A DNA stretch of 64,000 nucleotides from Onchocerca lupi (taxonomy: Eukaryota; Nematoda; Chromadorea; Rhabditida; Onchocercidae). A program made the translations under genes and the position numbers. Location of the stretch: positions 1-64,000 of the forward strand of contig JAOVVO010000207.1 in assembly GCA_028564675.1 (NCBI GenBank), in the 5' to 3' direction. Numbering within the stretch: the stretch's first letter is position 1; the number at the start of each line of letters is the position of its first letter. The notes under the pieces are model-generated. The model had not been told where the DNA came from. It searched no databases and saw nothing but the letters and a program-made list of their open reading frames with translations. Positions 13,274 through 25,272 of this stretch are shown here, in pieces.

Positions 13274-14738
13274 TCAAGAATTTCTTGCGCTTTTGTTAGT
13301 AATGCTATCACGTCGAAATTGCCCCTGAGATGGTACTGGTCGTTTTACTGGTCGATGAATACTAGTTGTGGAATGGGATCGCTGAACACTATTATTACCT
13401 GAAGCAAGTGAAAATGATTTAAAAAAATTGATAAATTGGATGATGTTAACTTAGAATTACAGAGACTTTAACTTCTTTCGATCTCATTACATGACACATA
13501 AATATAGGATATATGTGCTGTTTGTAAAAGCTTCGTAAACTGTTCATTCAAAAATAGAGTGATATGTTAAAGACTGATAATCAGAAAAACAAATACTGGA
13601 AGTAAGAATATTCGGATAATTAATTGGAAAATTGAACAATTACCTCCTTGCCCGTTTCCTGCTGTTTCATCTTCCGGTGAACCCTTCCGATTTGATGGAA
13701 ATTTCGCCGCATACTCGGCATTATATTCGCTCATGTTTGGGACCTCTGAATAAACCATAAAAAACTCACCTGTTTTTAATAATTCACCCATTTTACCATA
13801 TGATAAACTCAATGAACCCTTGAAGATCGTCGTAAAACCATTCCTAAAAATAAGAGAAGTTATCCATATTTAGTACTAGTTTACTGCTACTAAATTTGTA
13901 TTGATTAGTCCCTGTATAAGTTGCAGAATATTTTTGAAATCCGGCAATACGCATTAAAAGTTACGTACCAGATAAAATATAAAATATAAATTTCTTTGCA
14001 CTAGTCCAATATTTTAAAGAAAATATATTCAAGACCTATTTAGTTATTAAACCGAAATTCTTTCTTCTCTAGAGTATAGAAACGAAAGTTTTAAGATAAC
14101 GAAAGGACTAACCTTAGCCGCCAAATATCACCAGCGGAAATATTATCGCCAACATCATTCCATACACCCATGAGAACAGAACCTGTTGGATCGGCAATGC
14201 GTATTGTCCGGACATCATGCCCTTGGGGAGTGCGTCGTGATTGACCTGAAATTTAATGTAGATTGGAATTCACCCAAAGATTTTCATTTATCTACTTTCT
14301 TCTAAATTAATACTGATAATAAAAAAAATAGAACTTATGTTCTTTCTACCATTTCATGACATAATTCATATCCGTTTCAGATCCATTCAAATCCATTATC
14401 AATGAATTTCAGATCCAATCCATTGGCATAGTTCATTTAAATTCTATGATAATGAATTAAAGAAAAAGGGAAATACTACGAAATGAATATAATGAAATGA
14501 AATGCGTTTGCTTGGAAAATAAATATAATGCAAATAATTTGTAATTAATTGAAATGAACATGAATAAAACGGATTAAATTTGAGCCAAATCGGGTAAGCA
14601 ATGCTACCAAAACGATTCTGGTTTAAAACCAAAAATGAATAACTTACCTATATCAAGAACAATAAATGTTAAATTGACATTTTTCATATTTGGCATTAAC
14701 TGTGAGATCGAATTGGGTCGAACTATTTCGCCAGACAT
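13274..14738 (-). CDS. SOSS complex subunit B-like ssDNA-binding protein (hSSB1/NABP family)
   Basis: Four phase-consistent exons on the minus strand: 14738-14648, 14245-14113, 13843-13644 and 13398-13274, 182 aa. The protein is a single OB fold (about residues 15-120). Family landmarks are MKNVNLTFIVLDIG, GHDVRTIRIADPTGSV, VWNDVGDNISAGDIWRLRNG, IFKGSLSLSYGKMGELLKTG and FFMVYSEVPNMSEYNAEY, closely matching human SOSS-B1/B2. Family members bind single-stranded DNA in the nucleus at breaks and stalled forks and associate with the Integrator-linked SOSS complex. The C-terminal tail is short, basic and rich in Ser/Arg/Pro (HRPVKRPVPSQG), as in relatives. The start is the first ATG of the frame, and the start context fits the known N-termini. 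It is convergent with BRF1. Confidence 0.93.
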
Positions 14739-17700
14739 AACCGAAATTTGGAAACGGATGATTAAAAATCAACAGTAAGAAACAGAAATGGAATTAAATC
14801 AACAAAAAGGTAAATATGATCGAATAAATTGTACAGACAGTGAAATTACATTTCATTTATACACCAACCTTATAATGAGTAAAGGTTAATTTCTGTAAAG
14901 CTCTATCAAAAAATAGCAACGAAAAGATGGAGGAAAATGAAATATTCGAAAGTACATTAAGTCAGGAATGAGACAGATGTCAGGTATGAGGAGAGAACTT
15001 GAAAAGTTGAGAGGTTGAAAAATTATTTTTCATTCTTTTTTTTTCAAGTACAAGGCTACCAGAAATTGAAAAGATTAGCAAAAAATCATGAGTTGTATTA
15101 ATTGGAAGGAAAATTGATTGCGCTGAACTAACTACATGAGCAAAGAATGAGATAATGTAAATATCTATGGCTCGTTATGACAACGGAGTTATCAGCAGAT
15201 AAATATAAACACACAAATCACTCTCAAACCATGTCACCTCTCATGTCAACCTCTCGCCAATTTCAGTGCATTACTGACCCGTCGAGATCAGACGGAACAC
15301 TATGCAAATTTCAAATCTTACCAATTGCACTATCTCTATGTGAAAGCGTAAATACGTCAGTTGCGTGAAGCGATTGTGCAGGCTATTTGTTTCGATTTAC
15401 GTAAATAGTGGGCCAATGGAAATGAGATATGTCACGTAACGCTTAACTAAACGTGCAAATTTAACTATGATCGTATTCACCATTCAATACGATGTTCAAC
15501 TATTATATGTCATAAGAATCATAAGAACTTTTTTAAAAACACATATAAATGATTAAGTTTGCGCCACTTTTCATGCAACAGTTGAATTTATATAACTTGC
15601 GAACGAGTGCACTTCATTTCGAAAGTCTTTTGCGAAACTTTGAAGTAAATTTAACTATCTCAAACATACTTCTCGAACAAACTTTGATTTGTTCGCAATA
15701 TGATCTCATATTATTGATATACATTAAATGATATATTTCAAACGTTATCCTTTTTCCTTGCTAAATTGATTTTTAGCGTCATTTATAATTTAAATGTATG
15801 CAAATCAGTTACGAAACAATTTTTATTCCGTAATTGATATGCCTGCATTGTAATTTATTTCCGTTTTTTCCGGTACTTCAATTGTTTTTGTCTATTGCAA
15901 ACATATTCTGCCATTAACTTTTTCATTTTCTTCTCAAATAAAAAAAATACAACAACATTTGAAAAAAAAAAGATTTTATTTCACTTCCTCATATTTGCAC
16001 ATATCCCATATACGACGAAATTTTTTAAATTTAACGTTCATTTGTGCAAAAAGTATCGAATTGAAGTTTCTCTCTCTCTTTTTTGCATCCATCACCTTTT
16101 TATTGTTGAATATGAAGAGATAGAGGAATGAATAATCTAATCAAAAGAGGAGGAAAAAGGTTGTTTTATTAGGGTTATTGAATCGTTTACAAAATGCAAT
16201 CCATATGGATTGGAATATTCTCCAAATTTTTTTGTCTAAACTAAACAAATTTTCCTCTTCGCTTTTTTTTTCTTCGTTATAAAAGCAAAAAAGGAAAAAA
16301 AGGAAGAAAAAATGGAAGCACAAAAATTTATTGGTTTAAAATTTTCGTAAAATGTAAAATTTACTCACAAATGATTTTTGTTTCTTTGTATTTTTTGTTC
16401 TAGCAAATTGACAAAAAAAAAATTTTTTTTCAGAAATAAAGATTTGGTAATAGCTAGAAAAATTCCATTATTTTTTGGCGATTGTTGGGTTTCTGGGCAT
16501 TGGAAGAAGATATGATATTTCATTTCGGAATGATATTAGTTAATAAATTCTTTAATTGGTTGAACAGTTTATATTCTAATCATTATTTTGATTCAAATAA
16601 TTTTTTAGATATCAATTTTAAACAGATAAATATTGGTTGTAAATAAACCAATTTTAGGCAAATTAAATAATAAATCTGCTAGAATAAATGAAAATCGCTT
16701 TGCTTTTTTCGATAATTATAATTTTGCGTTATAATTTATAAAAGACAAATATTTATTGTCCTGTATTACGAATTTTCATTATTTTGCATAATTGGTAAAT
16801 TTTCAGTTTCTAAATTTCACTTCTTTTTTTTATAAAGCTAATTTAGCTGCTTTCTTGCTAATATAATAAGAACTTGGCTAATATCATGTCGTGTCGAAAC
16901 GGAAAATTTATGAGTAAACTATAAACTGTCAATGTTAGGCAAAAGTAAAATGTTACATTTTTTTAATTATGATGAGATTTTTTCTGACCAATAGAAGCAA
17001 CAGATGGTTGACAGGTTTAAAATAGTTATAAAAACAATAAAATCACGATACTAAAATGACAAATTAAATAGCTGCGTTTTCAGGCATACGAAAAATTTCT
17101 GATTTAAAAAAAATTTCTCAGCATTTATTAACGAGTTGAACAAAAATTAATGCTGCATAGCAATGAAGTTTGATTGAATGAAATTTTTTATCCCAAAAAA
17201 GGATGTCAAATTATTTTGAAAAAAGAAAAACAGTAATAAAATTGAACTAAGTTTTTTCCATTATTGTTCAGTAATGATGGATGAATGAAATAGATGTGAC
17301 TTCCTTTCCTTTTGTCATTTGCAAAAGGCTCCTAAATTCAGTTTTAATTTCATTTCAACTATTCATCTTTTCTATTTGATTTTTTGAGCCACTTTTCTTT
17401 TTTTTTTTCATCTTCTCCCTTACTTTTTTAAACAATACTGAGAAAGAAGCGCAAGGAAGGGTACTACAAGATAAGGACGAAGGATCACGAGGTACTAGAC
17501 GTTAAATTCAGTTACATTTTCTGGCTCTATTATCATTTAATTGATAATAGAGTGGTATTAATGAATTTTAGATGAGATGATGAATAATTGAAATGTTATT
17601 GGCAGGACTTGATAACCAAAACTTTGGTAAAATATAGTTATTTTTTCATTAATTAATGCCATTTATTTAAAGTGGAATGTATAAATGATAAAAATTTTAT

Positions 17701-17788
17701 AATCATTGTAAGGATGATCTTGTGATTTATAAACATTTTATTATTACTTCTTGGATAATCAGCTTCATTTATTAAAGAAAAATCGCAT
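14739..17788. promoter_or_regulatory. Shared upstream region of the divergent SOSS-B-like and DUF273 genes
   Basis: About 3 kb between two divergently transcribed genes. The 15,170-15,450 part is less AT-rich and contains a CCAAT motif (about 15,412) and a TACGTCA CRE-like motif (about 15,353). These are promoter-like but unproven. The rest is AT-rich with poly-A/T tracts, and no coding exon is visible. Confidence 0.35.
17525..17552. repeat. Perfect 11-bp hairpin
   Basis: CTCTATTATCA and its exact reverse complement TGATAATAGAG are separated by a six-base AT spacer. The hairpin lies about 240 bp upstream of the DUF273 gene start. Function is unknown. Confidence 0.7.
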
Positions 17789-20700
17789 ATGGTACTTTTG
17801 CGTGGATTCACACTTGTTCATCGATATATTCATATTATTCTCTTATCCGGATTTGTTCTAATATTGCTTCTGTGGTCGCGAAAAGGTAAAATATTCTTCG
17901 AATTTTACTTTAACAAAAAATTGCTTATAATATTATCAAAAAACGTTAAAATTTCAGTAACTAAGACAAAATAAGTCAAAAAAAGAATCCACCTAAACTT
18001 TTATTTTGCTTTCCAATTGCTTTGTAAATCATTATTTTTCACAGATTAGATGAAAGTTTTTTTTTCCTTCATTTGTTTTAGGATTTATTTCAAACAAATT
18101 ATTTTAGAAAATATTTTAGCAACAATTTGGTATTCATTGTGTTCACTTATTATTAGATAAGTTCAATGAATTGTAATTAAAACTAAAAGATCACAACTTT
18201 GCTATAAATCTACACTAGGATTAAAATTCCCAACCTATTTATATACTTTCAAATTAAAATTAAAAGTCCCAATTGGCAAGGTTTTTAAATATATATAATT
18301 GCTATTTTAAGCATAAATTGCTGAAGTTAATACTTAACAACCACTGAAATACATGAACTAATTAATATAACTGCAGTTCTGTCTTATTTCGATAGAAAAA
18401 AAAAATGAAAAAATTTAGGTCCTCAAATAACAGAAATTAAAATAGCGGTAGTAACAATACTGAAAGATCTCAGTAATATCAATGAATATCAATTAGCGAT
18501 GGAAACATTTGAATGTTATTGTATTTATCGACGATATGCGTGGGTGGTAATTAATGTATCACAGAATGACACCTTAAAATTACTTTGTCCACAAGAACAG
18601 GTTATTGTTGACAAATTGCGAATAATTGCCATTTTATATGTCTTTCCTTAATTTCGATCTTGAAAATTCTTTTTGTTTAATGACATAATTACAAAATTAT
18701 AATTATGAGTTCTTATGAATTAATTCGACATTTTGTAATAACCATTTTGTCTGTCTTCCTCAATATTGAACTTTTTTCACTTATGTCTCATACATTTTCA
18801 TTAATAGGTTTCAATCAGTCTTGCAGTTCTTCTTTCAACGGCACTGCGTAACAGCACAATTTTTGCAAGAAAATAATTATTATGATTATGTGTTATTTGT
18901 CGATTCTGATATGGGTGTTATTAATCCGAAAAGACGAATTGAGGAATATATTATGGATGATAAAGATATTATTTTCTACAATCGTATTTGGAATTTCGAA
19001 GTGATGGCTGGAAGCTATTTAGCCAAGTAAATACTAAATTTTTATTTAATTTACAAATGGATTTCGCGCATATTTTTTTTTTATGAGGCTAAAATTTAAT
19101 ACCATTGACTTATCAGTACTACTTAAATCTTTAGAAAATGATATTTCAAAGTATTATAGGATTAAACAAGATTATAATATTCAAAATTTAGATCAGATAC
19201 CATTAAAAAGTCACAACAATAATTTCTTACAATAATAATTTTGACTACGATAAAGTTTAATTGGATTTTGGAAAAACTTTTCAGAAAAAAGTTATTGCAA
19301 AGCATACTTATTAAAGAAATAGCAGAGAAATTGCAGAAATTATTTTATTATTTTTTGATTTAAAAAAATTATTTCTAATCATTGTATAAATGATAACTTT
19401 GAGTATTCTTAAATTTGGAAGGATTACCTGATAGTATTTTTAGAAATACTATATTTGTTATCAATTTTTTACGAATGTGGGCAAATTACAACTACCGTTT
19501 ACCGCATTCATTTCATGGGTCTGACAATGCTGCTATTCATGTTTGTTGTTTATTTGCAAAACAATTTTTTGTTTTATTTTTAAAGATGAACAATGCTTCG
19601 GAAAGAAGAAATTTTTAAGAAAAGAAAAGATTTTATTTTTAAAAAAAGGAAAAATAATTATCCAAAGAAAAAAACAATAAAAAAGATTCATTTCAAAATT
19701 TCTTTTTTTTTTTTTTTTTAAATCAAATAATCGATTTTTATGGAGTCCATTTTATTCTTTTCAAAAAAGAAAGCATTTATATCATTTAACTTTTTTCTGA
19801 ATTTTTCCGAGATATTTAACTATGAAGTACAGAAATAAGCCTTCGAATTCTTTTTTTACTATCTCCTATTTTAATGGATTGAATTCAATTTTCATTTGAA
19901 TTTGAATCCATTGTTAAGTACCACAATATAATTTATTTTGACTCATGCTTAAAAAAAAAAAATCTGTTTTGAAATAATGCTTGTTGTCGTTTATTGTTAT
20001 TTTCTGATTAAATTGAAAATTAAATCTTTCATCAAAAATTCTGAAAATATCGGAAAGTTCATTTCAGGCAGTTCTGTTACACATCGCGTCAATAAATGTG
20101 AAACATTGCGAACCTTTATGGAATATATCAAACTAAGTTGTTTATATATATTTATATATATATCGTTTTTTTCTTAAATTACTCATTTCTTCCGTATTAA
20201 AACATGCAGCTACTTTAGTGGTTCAAGCTCTTGTTGCTATTCATTCAGAAAATAAAGTTTAAATCTGTTGAAAGATGCTAAATTTTAATTTACAATATGA
20301 ATTATTTGATTATGACGAAGTGCTATCTAAGTCTAAAACAAAATTAGTCCTGATAAAACTTATTCCTTTACCACACTCAGTTACTCTATCAATATTTGAA
20401 TACGCTCTAATAAATTGTAGCAATTTAATTTTTGGATAAAAATTGAACACATTTCTAACAACATACAAAAATTTTGACTTCGATTTCGTTTTTCACAAAG
20501 GAAGGCTTGAGAGATAATTTCTGATTTATGCTGAATGTTTCAATTAAAATAAACAATTTCAAAAACTTTAATTTTTATAGGTTGTCTGCGTAAAGATAAA
20601 TGAAAAATAATTTTATGACTTTTTCTGGTAGATTTACAGAAAAAGATTAAGATTTTGCTTTTAAATATACGCTGAAACTAACGTCTGGAAGTAAAACATG

Positions 20701-21507
20701 AGTGATAATTTTATTTTAGAAATTATAAAGATTTATTCACATATGAGGCTTGTGTTCGAGCACAACTTGAAACTAACAAAAAATGGAAGAAGAAAGTAAG
20801 CGTGCTACCGAAAGGTCAATCCTGGGCACGCGATGGCTGGCTTACCGATTCGAAATGGTCTGAAGAAGATTTTATTTTTCACGGATGGCAAAAACGGTCA
20901 ACTTTAGAATACTAAACGAATTCATGTACAATTATTTAATCTTATATATGATTATCACAATTATGATTATAAACATATATCATGGTAAAAATTATAATTA
21001 GGGTGTTATTGTGAAAAAATCACTATAAAAATCAAAAAAAAAAAAAAACTAAAATTGTTTTGAAAAATTATAACTAAGATGATTGTTTCAAAGCTAATTT
21101 ATTTTAAAGCAAATATAAGATAAAGAATATTAAGTTGAAATTTTAAGAATAAATAATAGCTGATTGTTTAATTTTTCATTTACAGACGTTTAAACAAGCA
21201 AGCATTTGCATCATGGAAATTGCCATTTTTGTCGACAAAATTTAATATGTCATTATGTGGAACAAGTAGTTATATAGAAAACTGGAAGTACAATCAAACC
21301 TTTGCAAGAAATCCAAACGAAATTCGTGCTGAATTGGAAACGATAATCACCTTAAATGACATCGAATATTATAAGGAAAAACAAAATGCGGGAGAAATAT
21401 TAGCTAATTTGACGAAAAATGAGCTAATTCGGCATAATTCATCAATCAGCTCATCCAATAAATGGAAAAAAAAATCGAAATTTAATTTTAAATTTAAAAC
21501 AATTTAA
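17789..21507 (+). CDS. DUF273-family glycosyltransferase, type II membrane protein
   Basis: Nematode-specific DUF273 family, GT-A-like fold related to GMA12/MNN10 galactosyltransferases, probably in the Golgi lumen. Exons: 17789-17885, 18419-18600, 18827-19026, 19444-19540, 20068-20132, 20720-20896, 21186-21507, about 379 aa. Residues 12-30 form one transmembrane anchor (IHIILLSGFVLILLLW) after a short cytosolic tail. The metal/nucleotide-sugar motif is VLFVDSDMGVINP (D-S-D). Other family landmarks are YLAKNTIFVINFL, HSFHGSDNAAIH, DLFTYEACVRAQ, LPKGQSWARDGWLTDSKW and FIFHGWQK. The acceptor substrate is unknown. One oddity: to join exon 5 to exon 6 in frame, the intron must begin CTAAGT at 20133, that is consensus GTAAGT with the first G replaced by C. 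Reading through instead gives a TAA at 20134 and a protein of about 214 aa. The gene may therefore carry a splice-site lesion, a non-canonical intron, or a base error. Confidence 0.85.
19874..19911. repeat. Intronic inverted repeat
   Basis: Arms beginning ATGGATTGAATTCAA and ending TTGAATTTGAATCCAT pair with few mismatches around a short T-rich loop. It lies inside intron 4 of the DUF273 gene. Confidence 0.55.
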
Positions 21508-22980
21508 AGAGCATAAATTGTTGATAAAGGAATAATCCGTGTATTCCAATAATCTTTTCTTTTCTTACGAATTTACCAGAGTTTTTATCATATTTTTATC
21601 ACCACAAGTTCATCAAAAATTTTTATCGCTTTATTATTATCAAGAATTTGTCAATAACTTTTATCTTTCTGTTATCATTGCAAATTGACTCTCACTGCTG
21701 TGCCGATGGAACAGAACTTTCTCACTCTCTTGAATATTTTTATCTAATTAGCTGAAAAATTTCCAAAATTGTACTTGAAATAAAATTGATTTCTAGTGAC
21801 TAATTCATTTAGCATTTATAATTTCTCTTCCAAAATTTTTAAAATTTCCAAATTAAGGAAAACGGTCGAATTTCACATATTCAGCTGTAAATAAGTTGTT
21901 GTTAATGGATGCACAATCTTTTTTTTTTTTTTTTCATTTCATCATCTTTCTATCCCTACAATCTATCAATAAAATCAAAAATTATGATCTTTTCTGTTAT
22001 AATTTTTTAAAATTTGATTATGCATGTGATTACAACTTACTATTTCTTATTATCACATACTTTCGAACAATATACAAATAAATTTTAGATTTCAACAAAA
22101 TTCAATCCTAAAAATAATTTATTAATGTCTCTTTTTCTTTGTTCTATTTCCATTTTTTTGTTCTCTTTCTGAAACAAAATAAAATGAAACTGTGTTTTTA
22201 TCTAAAATTCTGATTTCTCTTATATTTTTCACTAACTGGAGAGCTTATATTCATAGTTTATAAAACTGATACAAAAATTTAAAATTGGAATATCGAGTTA
22301 CAACGGAACATATTTACAAAACTGAAAAAAAAAAGTAGGAATTTCGCTTTAGTCTGAAAAGTAACTTATATAAATATTTACCGAGAATTTAATAATTTCG
22401 AATAGGAAAAGTGATAATGTTTCCGAAAACTAATCGAAACCAGTAAATGATGATTAATTTATCAAAAATAGCTATAAAGTTTTTTTTTTGTTAACGAAAC
22501 TTATCTAAATATTCTTACAAGATGGTATTCTTTCTTTCATTTTTTTCAATTAAAAATTTTTCGTTAAGATTAGATTCCCTTGTTTCCTTTTCATTATAAT
22601 TTCTTCACACTCATCAATATAGGAATAAAAAGTTATAAAAAAAGTAATTGCATTAGCAAGGAATCCTCGGTCGTTCCAAAATTGCTTACCCACTGCCATA
22701 CTCAAAATAATCTTCATGATAAATTAAACATTCACTTATATTAGGAAGATTACATTCTTTTCTCTCGTAGGGAATTATTCCTTTAATTAGTCTATATATT
22801 ATTTCCATTTTTTTTTTTTTTTTTTTTTTGTATGCTACTTGATACACTTCTTTTTCCTGCAAATAGCAGTTTTCTCTAAATTTTCTTTCTTGAAATTTAA
22901 ACTATTTCTCTTATAAATCTCAATTTATGTAAACAAAAATGCAGATGTTCCTTATGGCTCTTTACAAAACATTAAAATTT
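21508..22980. other. Intergenic, 3' of the DUF273 gene
   Basis: AT-rich sequence with T tracts near 21,919 and 22,810. No splice-bounded coding segment or RNA gene is visible. Confidence 0.5.
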
Positions 22981-23040
22981 CTCCACGGATTGCTCTCATA
23001 TTTTGATGCAATCTTGTATTCGAATAGGCTTTCTTTTCCT
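22981..23040 (+). repeat. Diverged copy of a dispersed repeat (family with core ATTCGAATGCAACGTTGT)
   Basis: The stretch GATTGCTCTCATATTTTGAT followed by TGTATTCGAATAGG aligns loosely with the clearer copy at 23231-23300, in the same orientation. It is the weakest of four copies. Confidence 0.35.
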
Positions 23041-23230
23041 AGAGACATACTTTTTTTTAATGTGTCACGTCCTTGACAAGTCAAAAGTAAGTGAACGGAC
23101 TAAATTTTTTGACTCCGTCCTGCACTAAGACTTCATAAGCGGACGAAATTTATTGATCATGCTTTTATCATCAGACAGAATTTACTCATCAACTACTTTC
23201 TGCATTGATCGGGGCTACTTCCTGCAGCGT

Positions 23231-23300
23231 TTAAATTTCTTCATCGATTGATTTGAAATTTCCATACAACGTTGCGTTCGAATAAGTGCGTGTTTTAAGT
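23231..23300 (+). repeat. Dispersed repeat copy; left arm flanking the Helitron remnant
   Basis: It contains CATCGATTGATTTGAAATTT, then ACAACGTTGCGTTCGAATAA, then GTGCGTGTTTTA. The reverse complement of the same blocks recurs at 49735-49828, and part of it at 24661-24730. This makes an inverted pair around the helicase-like remnant. Confidence 0.65.
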
Positions 23301-23849
23301 AAATAAGCACGTAATTTAAGCTTTTTCGTTTATTTTTTGTTTTTTAAGGAATGTAACTGTGCCGTAAAAATGTTGAAATCATGACAGTGTATAATGAAAT
23401 ATTTCATTCAAATAATTTATGGGAACAGTTCAGTTCGGAGTTTCTACATTGACAGTTTTACAACGATACAGATCGACACAGCAAGAGCAGCAAATCGACA
23501 ATCAAAGAATTATATTCTTCTCTATAAATGACAAAAGAAACAATAATCCAATGATTAATTTGCTTGAATATTCTTGAATAATTTCGAAGACAATTCGGGT
23601 GCAATTGATTTGCTTTAATTCATCCAAATAATGCCTCGCAGAAGATCAAATTAGGTCGTCGTACTCGAGCAGAACGGAAATATCACAATTAATCGCAAAT
23701 TCAGCTAGAGAACAGGCATTAGCGAACGAGCAAACAAGACAAATAATGGCTCATATGCTAGCAGAGCGAGCGACATGTAGCAGACTTGAAGATGCACGTT
23801 AAGATAAAGTCGATCGTATTCTGCAGTTCAGATCTGCTTTGTTCTGAAC

Positions 23850-24280
23850 AGAATGAATGAGACAGGCTGAGAGTGGCTGAAAGACATCAACGAAAAACAG
23901 GAGATCAGCGTCAATATGACTCCCTATTCAGCAGTCACACAATTACAATCGCCTTGAATTCCGATACAACCCAGCTGATGATTATAGTTTGAGCCCGCAT
24001 GTTCTCATCGGCACTTGTGACTGAAATATTTCCTTATTGCAAGGCTCTGAAATTTAATGGATACATATGTTGTACCGCCGGAAAAATTAAACTGCCTCAA
24101 CTTGAAGAACAGCTAGAATTATTAAAAACTTTGCTCTTGGATATACCGCTCAAATCGTTTCCTATCCAAAATCAAGAAATGCAACTCGTGTTTCCAAATG
24201 ACGACGTTGGGAGCAGAAATCGTAACGAGATAATTCATGACAACTGTCAAATTAAAAGGACGAATTTATCGTAAACTTCC
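23850..24280 (+). pseudogene. Helitron_like_N protein fragment (frameshifted)
   Basis: Three pieces in two alternating frames match the conserved Helitron N-terminal region. The first has RVAERHQRKTGDQRQYDSLF, the second has EFRYNPADDYSLSPHVLIGT, and the third (open 23999-24274) has YCKALKFNG, then a CC pair and GKIKLPQL, ending near LLKTLL. This order, including the Cys-rich segment followed by KLPxL and a PLKxLL-like block, is typical of Helitron proteins. Two frameshifts and upstream stops make it inactive. It has no relation to the neighbouring IFT74 gene except position. Confidence 0.7.
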
Positions 24281-24660
24281 ATTGCCAAATGATCAACATA
24301 AATTCAAGAATCCGACAATCCAGTTGAACAATATTCTTTTCTATCAGTAACAAAGGAAAGAATAACCCAGTTATCATGAATATTCTCTGATAATTGTTTA
24401 TTAAAAGAATTAAAAGAATCACTCTTCATCAGTCAATTTCTCAACAGGATTCATCTCTGTTTTATATAGACTATCTGGACAACAAGACCCAAAAGCCTCT
24501 TCGCAATTATTGCTGACTTAGCCTAATCACAATAGCAAGAATCAGTCTCCAATCCAACCAAACTACAAATCAAATTACAAAGTATCAGTTTTCTTCCCTA
24601 AAACTAGAAACATGCGCTTTCTCTTTTCTTTTTTTTCTACTTGACTAGAGTGAGCCACAG

Positions 24661-24730
24661 AAACGCGTATATAAAATATGCATGTATTCGAATGCAACGT
24701 TGTACTTCTTAATCCCTGAAATCGCAAGAT
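24661..24730 (-). repeat. Dispersed repeat copy; right arm flanking the Helitron remnant
   Basis: It contains ATGTATTCGAATGCAACGTT, the inverted counterpart of the 23231-23300 copy. The upstream base context (GCGTATATAAAATATG) resembles the 49.7-kb copy. Confidence 0.6.
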
Positions 24731-25272
24731 AATTTGCCAAATATTGTAAACATCTTCATTATAAAAGGATTGCTGTATGTACCAGATTCAATCCTTTGCT
24801 CTAATCAGTATTCGGCAAGCGACGCTTTCCAAAACTCATCAAACTCTATCAATTACCAATACCAATGACCCGCAGATAACTTCCTTATTATCAAAAAGAA
24901 ATCTAAATTATCAATTGTATTACAAATATTCATCAATTCATTGTATAACACAGTTGTGAAGAATAAAATTTGTCATACAAAGACTCATTATGCAACAAAG
25001 TCATCTGTAACAAGTTCCAATTCTCAACAAAAACCTTCCATAAATTTTTTCTTGACAATACACTAATCTTTAAATATATCTTCAAGAAGTGAAACATTTC
25101 AGTTGTATGATTGCTTTTTGAAGCAATAGTTTCTATGGCAACCGATAACTATTTCTCTCAATTTTATTTCTTTATTACGCCAAAATCGATTTTAAGTTTG
25201 CACATTGCAAAATGCAAAAAATTATTTCTTACATCAGAACAAGTACCAAATTTCAGATCTAAGTCAAAAAGA
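24731..25272. promoter_or_regulatory. Upstream region of IFT74
   Basis: Short AT-rich gap between the transposon remnant and IFT74. A likely acceptor TTTCAG ends at about 25255, some 17 bases before the ATG, compatible with spliced-leader addition. No X-box was confidently recognised by eye. Confidence 0.4.

Larger units (their letters stand above)
23231..24730 (+). mobile_element. Decayed Helitron-like element with inverted flanking repeats
   Basis: A 1.5-kb block contains the N-terminal part of a Helitron replication/helicase protein, broken by stops and frame changes. It is bounded by inverted copies of a repeat (23231-23300 and 24661-24730). The helicase domains proper, such as the Walker A motif, were not found. 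The element is thus internally deleted or badly decayed, and the exact termini (5'-TC, 3'-CTRR hairpin) were not identified. Confidence 0.55.

Noticed and set aside
20207..20258. Alternative DUF273 exon (TLVVQALVAIHSENK)
   Set aside because: Its phase fits neither neighbour, while the 20068-20132 segment fits the family and the phase on both sides, apart from the donor base.
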